Positions 57,451-64,000 of a DNA stretch of 64,000 bases are shown piece by piece. The translations under genes and the position numbers were made by a program. Each line of letters opens with the position of its first letter. The first letter of the stretch is position 1. The notes beneath the pieces are model-generated. The model searched no databases, was not told the DNA's origin, and saw only the letters and a list, made by a program, of their open reading frames with translations. This DNA comes from Rana temporaria (lineage: Eukaryota > Chordata > Amphibia > Anura > Ranidae): positions 404,574,838-404,638,837 of the forward strand of contig NC_053491.1 in the NCBI RefSeq assembly GCF_905171775.1, read 5' to 3'.

Positions 57451-58172
57451 GGGCCAGATTCAGGTACATTTACGTTGCTCCGCGGCAGCGTAACGTATCT
57501 GATTTACGTTACACCGCCGCAAGTTTACAGCGTAAGTGCCTGATTCACAAAGCTCTTACCTGTAAACTGGCGGCGGTGTAACGTAAATCCGCTCGGCGCA
57601 AGCCCGCCTAATTCAAATGGGGCGGGCACCATTTAAATTAGGCGCGTTCCAGTGCCGAACGTACTGCGCATGCTCCGTCGGGAAAATTACCCGACGTACA
57701 TTGCGCTAAATGACGTCGAACGGACGTCATTGGTTTGACGTTAACGTAAAAGGCGTCCAGCGCCATTCACGGACGACTTACGCAAACAACGTGATTTTTT
57801 ACATTTCGACGCGGGAACGACGGCCATACTTAACATTGCTTAGAACACCTAGGAGGCAGCTCTAACTTTACGACGCGTATCGCTACGGAAACAACATCAA
57901 TTTAGATCGACGGGCATCGCGGACATTTGTGAATCGCCTTAACTAGTCATTTGCATATTCTACGCCGACCGCAATGGCCTTGACACCTAGCGGCCGGCCT
58001 AGAATTGCAGCCTAAGATCCGACGGTGTAAGTCAATTACACCTGTCAGATCTTAGGGCTATCTATGCGTAACTGATTCTATGAATCAGCCGCATAGTTAG
58101 GACGGGCGGATCACAGAGATATGACGGCGTATCAGGAGATACGCCGTCGTATCTCTTTTGTGAATATGGCCC
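57451..58172. mobile_element. CpG-rich short element, family F copy 4
   Basis: Left GGGCCAGATTCAGG, right TGAATATGGCCC. Interior TTTCGACGCGGGAACGACGG and GTCCAGCGCCATTCACGGAC as in the other copies. The flanking bases do not give a clean duplication. Confidence 0.8.
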
Positions 58173-59723
58173 ATAATTCTTCCAGCTCCCTAATTTTTTA
58201 AGCCGATGTTCCACTTTAAGGTACCATTAGATGTAAAAGTAGGTATCAAACAAATGTTAAAATTTCTGTACACATTCAGATTATCTATATGTACTTTAGG
58301 CCTCAGTATACACCCCAGCTAACAGCTCCTGATTGGAAGTGTCAGTTAGTTAGGTTAGAGTTTTTAATTCTGCCTTAAGTTGAGTAATTACAGTATGGAC
58401 TCTGGCCTGAATGGTTTGCTCAGCATACAATTGAGCAGAAATCTTTATAGGGTTGGAATAAGAGTAGGGTCTCTGTTAAGACCGGATGCCTATTGCTACA
58501 GCATGCTTTACTTTTAGCAAATACCTCTTGAGGATGCTTTATAAGCATGTGCTCATACATGGAAGCTCAGTAAGAGTCTTTACAGGAGGCTTTTCCCCAA
58601 CATCAAGGAGCGAGGAACCCCGGAGTTTTGGAGGTGAGTAACTATGTCGTTGCTGAGCATGAAAATCAAAGTGTGGAGCAGAGACATAGTTAATAGCCTA
58701 GCCAAAGTCAGGGCAGACAGAAATCTAGTAAAGTCAGGCATGTGGTCAGGTTTTTGAAGCCTATCAAGTCAGAGGAAGGAGTAAACAGAGATATCAAACA
58801 TAAGAAAATAAAGTCTTGGCAGACTTCCAATAAAAAATAGCCAGGAGACAAACAAGCTAGTAGACAGAACCAAGAATACAGAAACAGGAACTTGGCAATG
58901 GCAAGGAACAGTCTGTAGAACACCTCATGTCGCACACTCTAGTGACAGCAATGTGAACGCTACAACAGAAAGCTAGACTGTTCTTTAAATGTCTATTTAA
59001 AGTGTCTATTTAAGGGAATATGGATAAATGAGATGAGAAGACAAGCATCTATGCACACCCATGCATGTGCACAGCTCACTTGAACAGATAAATGTGCTCG
59101 GTGAGGATACGGGAAAGAAAGTTAAAGTACAGGCAAAACCAGAAAGGGGTGAAGGAGAAGGAGAGGAGAGGTGTACCAAAAATCATACCAGGACCCAGGA
59201 TGGGCAGAAGAAGTAGCAGCAAAAGCAAGCTGTAAAAAACAAAAAAAAAAAAAAAACACAGCAGGTAATAGAAACCTCAAAAGGAGGATAGAGTGAACAG
59301 ACCACAATACCAAGCAAGTACTCGAGAGTCAACCATACCACAGATAGGAAAGTAAGATACCCCAGAGAGGCAAACCTATCCAAGACTATAGGAATAGAGA
59401 ACCTTGTGCCTTATACCCTGCACACAAATCCTTTCCATAATCTAAGCCACATCTTTACAATTGTATCCTTTCTGATTCTGGGGGCCATATCCTCTCTTTT
59501 GAATTTACTTTATCAGTAGTTAATCAGTAACATCCCTTGTCTTGGGAGAACATATCTTGTGAATAATCTCCAGTATTCCCCAAAAAATAACAGACAACAA
59601 TAAATATTCAATATTATTATTTTTACCAATAACTCTCTTTAAGAAATTGAGATTGTACATATGCTTTGTCTAGACTGGAGGGCCACTGTTCAATGATAAG
59701 TTACAATGTACCCGAGAGATTTA
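58173..59723. other. No gene seen
   Basis: Unclassified. Purine-rich at 59090-59180 and an A-run at 59236-59255. Minus frames across the A-run are low-complexity artefacts. Confidence 0.4.
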
Positions 59724-60067
59724 AGCCTGGTACATGCTGCTAGGTTTTTTTCGTTCAACCCAATGGGCTAAACAGAAAAAAACTGTGAGTTCAGATTGGA
59801 GCCGCTGTAACAATCCAATGTTAGTACAGAAATTTCCCCTGCTGTTCTATTGTGTTCAGACAGGGGGGTTGCCCCCCGCCAAAACACACTGGCCAGCCAT
59901 TGGCTGAGAGCAATAACCGGAAGTCGAATTGACAGACCTTTTTCGTAATTTCCCTTCGACAGAAGCCCTGCGGCCGGTTTCTGTCAGACTGACTGCTGTA
60001 CACACGGGCCAGATGTCGTACAGTTTCTATTGATGCCGTATGACATTCAGCCCATGGGTATGGGGCT
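59724..60067. mobile_element. Short element, TTA duplication
   Basis: Ends AGCCTGGTACATGCTG and GGGTATGGGGCT, with TTA on both sides (59721-59723, 60068-60070). Contains CTGTACACACGGGCC inside. A diverged member of the GTACACAC-type group. Confidence 0.65.
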
Positions 60068-60299
60068 TTAGGCAATGTTGCTCCTAACAAACCTATAGTG
60101 CCTCATGGTAGTTATTCCACTGCTTATGCACCAGCCTGCAAGTTGAACTGTACAAGCACATCTGAGTGTTGACTAGTATGTATGGCCAATTTTAGCTGAA
60201 ACACAACACATTATTCCAGGCACCTGCAGAATATGAGCAAAGTATGTGTATACTATCAGGCAAACATCACACTAACTGAAAAAATGGCCCTGGATATAC

Positions 60300-60780
60300 A
60301 CTACAGTTTTACTTCACAGCATTGTGATTAGGTTTCTTTAGATTGTTGACCATCACACAGAGGAAGTCCATAAAAGTAACCAATGGCTAGCTAAAGGAAT
60401 TGCAAGCAACTCCACCTTGAGCAAGAATCTAAGCGTCTAACCTATTTCCATTTCAGAAGAGGAGCCTTTAGTGCAGGAACTGCGTTCCTTGGAAATGTTT
60501 TAATGATTTTTATTATGATGTGTGCACAGCAACGCTATGAAAGCCAAAATATGTAATTATGAAACACAGCAGGTTTTCCAGAAAGCCATTAAAGTCTATC
60601 AGAGACATTGAAGGGGTGGGGGAGCCAGAACAAGGCCAGAGTTTGACACATTTAGAGATTAGCAGGAAAATATAGAAAAAAATTATAATCTCCATTCTTT
60701 CTTTTGTAAAATAGACGGCACACAAAAAAACCATTTAGCTCTGCTCAAAACAATTTATTCTTTATAGCATTGTTTAGCTG
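60300..60780. promoter_or_regulatory. Candidate conserved enhancer-like block
   Basis: Unique, repeat-free. Words include GTTTTAATGATTTTTATTAT, TATGTAATTATGAAACACAG, CCATTAAAGTCTATC and CTAACCTATTTCCATTTCAG. No coding frame. Composition-based. Confidence 0.33.
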
Positions 60781-61103
60781 GGTTGTTTCCCGAATCAGTT
60801 TAGTGCCAACAAATAAGTGGAGATGTGAAGACAAAAACAGGGAAATAAACCAATATAAGCAGGAGCAGAGAGAGAAGAAGATAGTATGCGGGACAAGCAA
60901 GGACAGGAGTGATATACTGTCATTAAATTGTTAGGTCCAGTATTAAGTTGCTCCAAACAGTCCCTTCTTTAATCAGAGTCAATGACTCAGGTTAATGACT
61001 TTTAAATCTTAATGGGACATGTTGTAAACCTGTGTGGGTAGTCCAAATATGACTGAATCGGTGGATTTGTTGGGGGGGGGTTGGCACTTCCCTTAATGAG
61101 TTA

Positions 61104-61271
61104 CTGTATTTATTGGCGTATAACACTCACTTTTTTACCCTGAAAATAGAGGGTAAACTGTACCTTTGTGTTATACGCAGGGGGCTGTGGAAAGTTTTTT
61201 TCCTGAAACGTCCCTCTTAAAGTTGGGGTGCTTGTTATACGCCTGTGCATGTTATATGCCGATAAATACAG
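61104..61271. mobile_element. TA-flanked short element, 168 bp
   Basis: Ends CTGTATTTATTGGCGTATAA and, right, ATGCCGATAAATACAG; TA at 61102-61103 and 61272-61273. Same terminal family as 27053-27641. Confidence 0.85.
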
Positions 61272-61273
61272 TA

Positions 61274-62205
61274 TTTAAATAAGTTTTAATGTGGTAAATA
61301 GGGTTTGGTATAATGGACGATGCTGTAGGTATAATATGGTCTGCAGCATGGGACACACATAGTCATGTGTCAACAAGCAAAAGTCAACAAGGTATCTACA
61401 ATTACAGTATCTGATAAACACAGGATGTCAAAGCTTCAATGCTTTGTACTCATAGTTAGAAAGCCCTTCAATATACACATCTGCCAGTATTGTACAAAAT
61501 CATATGAAAAGTGTATGTAAACTGCATTCATTTGGCTCAAGGCCACTTATTTTGCAAAGTACCAAAGACCTGCCACTTTCTTTATGATGTGTTGACTTGG
61601 TATTGCAGACTTCCATCAATACCTGACATTAACTGCGTGTTTCCTCATATAGTTCTGTCTGGTATAGATAAATGTGTGTAATTGTAACTTAGTGTAAAGA
61701 AACATTTGACTTTTCACAAGGAAATTGGCACGGTATCACCGGCCCCTCTAATGAACATTACAGTCACTTTCTCATGGGAATATTCTTGGGATTGACCATC
61801 CACATGGATCCTCTGTGTTGCTAGAGTGATGTCTCTATAGTGCCCACCATAAAATAGAGGGAGAAGCCGCCACTAGTGTAGAATGTCCTATGAAGATAGA
61901 TAGTAAGTCAGACTTACTTCTTGACAAGTGGCGTGAGGCATGATGGCAGAGCCAAGTGACATTATCTTTGATCCTGAGGTCGATGCTGAATACAGACTGC
62001 TTGCATGTTTTTAAAGCATTTGTAATCCATCTGAATTGTGAGTACATTTTAGTTCTATCTTGAATAATAAATAAACATACTTCACTATTGGGGGCTTTTC
62101 CTTATTCTCTTTTTGGTAAGCACTATAGAGACGCCGCTCCTTATAGGAATCATCTAGAGACATAGAGGATATATGTGGATGGTCAATATCAAGGATTGGG
62201 AACCT
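61274..62205. other. No gene seen
   Basis: Unclassified. Confidence 0.4.
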
Positions 62206-62590
62206 TAAAGGGGTTGTAAAGGAATCATTTTTTTTCATAATAAGCATTCTTTACCTGCTTTTCACTTCCTCATTGTTCGTTTTTGCTCAGAAGTTGCTCT
62301 ATTTCTTCTCTGTTCTGTTCACTTCCTGCTTGTCTGATTGTTACTCACCACCGTGAAGGGAGGTTTTACTGCGGTGGTCAGTGACATGCTCGCCCCCTCC
62401 TGGGAACTACATCTGTGCTGCAGGACGCTCTCTACGTGTTTCAAGGAGGTGTGAATTACTGGGCGTGCCCCAATGCATACTGGGAAATGTAGTTCTTACA
62501 TGAAGGAGCGCCGCAAACCAGGAAGTGAATGAGAGAACAGAAATATAGATGAAGAAATTTAATAGGTATTTACTCTTTTTTTAACAGAAT
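62206..62590. mobile_element. Probable TTAA-type short element
   Basis: Starts TTAAAGGGGTTGTAAAGG. Interior arms CACTTCCTCATT / CAGGAAGTGAATGAG and GAACTACATCTG / ATGTAGTTCTTAC are inverted. The right end is uncertain (near TTTTTTTAACAG at 62577-62587). Confidence 0.55.
62474..62493 (-). promoter_or_regulatory. ZNF143/STAF-like motif
   Basis: The minus strand reads ACTACATTTCCCAGTATGCA, one base away from the core ACTACAATTCCCA of the known vertebrate ZNF143 site, with the matching ATGC tail. It lies inside a short transposon. Confidence 0.4.
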
Positions 62591-62647
62591 CAGATGGATG
62601 GAGCCAAATACAGGGCAATCTCATAAGAAAACCTGTTATGCCTGTTA

Positions 62648-63035
62648 TGCCGCGTACAAACGATCGGTCAAACCGATGAGAACGGTCTGATGGACCGTTT
62701 TCATCAGACCAAACCGATCGTGTAGGCCACATCGGTTATTTATCCATAGGTTAAAAAAAATCAATCTTGTTTTATATTTAACCGATCGTTTGTAGGCACG
62801 TCTATCGGTCAAAAATCCATGCATGCTCAAAATCAAGTCGACGCATGCTTGGAAGCATTGAACTTCATTTTTTTCAGCACGTTGTTGTGTTTTACATCAC
62901 CGCGTTCTGACACAATCGTTTTTTTAACTGATGGTGTGTAGGCATGACTGACCATCGGTCAGCTTCATCGGTTAACCGATGAAAATGGTCCATCAGACCG
63001 TTTTCATCGTTTTGACCGATCGTGTGTACGCGGCA
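62648..63035. mobile_element. GTACACAC-type short element, family D copy 2
   Basis: Ends TGCCGCGTACAAACGATCGG and CGATCGTGTGTACGCGGCA; TTA on both sides (62645-62647, 63036-63038). Interior as 26536-26886, with repeated ACCGATGA/TCATCGGT words. Confidence 0.85.
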
Positions 63036-63041
63036 TTAGAG

Positions 63042-63597
63042 TCTACAAAAGACTTGAGACTAGGGAGGAGATTCACCTTTCAGCAGGACAGTGACCTTAA
63101 ATATACAGCCAGAACGACAATGGAATGGTTTAGATGAAAGTATATTCATGTGTTAGAATGGCCCAAATCCAGACCTAAATCCAATTGAGAATCTGTGGCA
63201 AGACTTGAAAATTGCTGTTCACAGAAGCTCTCCATTTAATCTGACAGAGCTTGAGCTATTTTGCAAAGAATGAGCAAAAATATCACTCTCTAGATGTGCA
63301 AAGCTGGTAGAGACATCCCCCAAAAGACTTGGAGCTGTAATTGCAGTGAAAAGGTGGTACTACAAAGTATTGACTCAGGGGGCTGAATACAAATGCACGC
63401 CACATTTTTCAGATATGTATTTGTAAAAAATCTTGAAAAACATTTATAATTTTCCTCCCACTACACAAGTATTTGCCACTTTGTGTTAGTCTATCAAATA
63501 CAATCCCAATAAAATACATTTATGTATTTTGGTTGCAACATGACAAAATGTGGAAAATTTCAAGGGGTATGAATATTTTTTCAAGGCATTGTATGTA
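63042..63597 (+). pseudogene. Tc1-like transposase C-terminal remnant
   Basis: The plus strand keeps the order of a Tc1 transposase end: a QQDSD..KYTA segment, an EWP..SRP..P.SN*ES version of the EWPxQSPDLNPIENLW motif, then the C-terminal helix region, with stops and frame breaks. It is followed by the 3' end AATATTTTTTCAAGGCATTG (to about 63590), which matches 12155-12265. Family D is inserted just upstream. Confidence 0.75.
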
Positions 63598-63658
63598 CAT
63601 GGGTCCAGAAACAAGATGAGTGTGCCAATGAATACTGTAGATGGTGGAACACAAAGTA

Positions 63659-63680
63659 CCGTATTTATCGGCGTATAACA
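63659..63680. mobile_element. Single terminus of the CCGTATTTATCG family
   Basis: CCGTATTTATCGGCGTATAA after TA matches the left end of 27053-27641. It is cut off at once by a CAGGGCCGGCTTAA sequence. Confidence 0.7.
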
Positions 63681-64000
63681 CAGGGCCGGCTTAATAGCAT
63701 CATGGGCCCATGGGCAAAGTAATGCTCTGGGGCCCCTACAATGGAGACAGTGCAGGTAAACAGACATCAAGTAGGTAGGAGGCAGACAAGCGAAGCTTCT
63801 CCTTTTGGGTGGAGCTCTCCTTTTGGGTGGAGCCCAAACTGTGGGAAAGCTTCTCCTTTTGGGTGGAGCCCAAACTGTGGGAAAAAACTACATACATAAA
63901 GTATCAAAGCTGTCCTGTGCATATAATATGTCTGCTAGATTGAAGCCTCCCCAGCAATATGGCCCCTCTATACCCCAGATATCCCCCCAACACTCTGGCC
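63681..64000. mobile_element. CAGGGCCGG-type element, runs off the window
   Basis: Begins CAGGGCCGGCTTAATAGC, a hAT-like start. It contains GCTTCTCCTTTTGGGTGGAG repeated three times (63795-63870). The other end is outside the window. Confidence 0.45.

Overview
The window reads as intergenic or intronic DNA from a large animal genome, most likely an anuran amphibian (ranid-like). The evidence is the mix of repeat families: CR1-like LINE fragments ending in 8-bp tail repeats, Tc1-like remnants, a tRNA-headed SINE, and very many short inverted-repeat DNA transposons with TWA, TTAA, TA or 8-bp target duplications. The organism is an inference; no host marker gene is present. I found no convincing host exon, rRNA, tRNA or CRISPR array. 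Nearly all longer open frames outside the retrotransposon are accidental reading through GC-rich or tandem-repeat parts of these elements.

The only intact genes are in one complete Ty3/gypsy-type LTR retrotransposon at 15297-23494. Its two ~894-bp LTRs look identical by eye, it is flanked by a 5-bp duplication (GTCCT), and it has an uninterrupted gag (351 aa, one CCHC knuckle) and pol (1363 aa, order protease-RT-RNase H-integrase, all catalytic residues present). Pol lies in the -1 frame relative to gag. The overlap holds a textbook frameshift signal: heptamer GTTAAAC in the gag frame at 17908-17914, an 8-nt spacer, a perfect 7-bp GC-rich stem and a possible pseudoknot. No env frame exists. 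It looks like a very recent, possibly still mobile insertion, and it sits inside an older TTAA-flanked element that already held two other insertions.

Region by region: 1-2.5 kb, a hAT-like element with a tandem array, a nested short element and a SINE; 2.5-3.7 kb, a solo LTR; 4.7-5.5 kb, a hAT-like element with a 32-bp minisatellite; 7-9.6 kb, a candidate conserved non-coding stretch, a GATA microsatellite and unclassified repeats; 9.6-15.2 kb, a run of short transposons; 15.3-23.5 kb, the retrotransposon; 24.5-32.9 kb, mostly nested short transposons plus a CR1 fragment; 34.4-38.6 kb, a mariner-like palindromic element, (TA)n, a second solo LTR and a TTAA element; 40-44.1 kb, Tc1 debris and more short transposons; 45-48 kb, a third solo LTR with a nested hAT, and a CR1 fragment; 48-52 kb, candidate conserved non-coding blocks between repeats; 52.9-54.4 kb, a rearranged Tc1; 55.6-63.9 kb, further short elements and a Tc1 remnant. 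Several unique, moderately AT-rich stretches with homeodomain/POU-like words (notably 30.3, 48.0-48.9, 60.3-60.8 kb) may be conserved regulatory DNA, as is common in gene deserts near developmental genes; that needs alignment to test.

The strongest candidates for something worth pursuing are the gag-pol frameshift module in a young element, and the large family of short transposons that share one terminal word (GTACACACGA) but carry unrelated interiors built from internal copies of that word.
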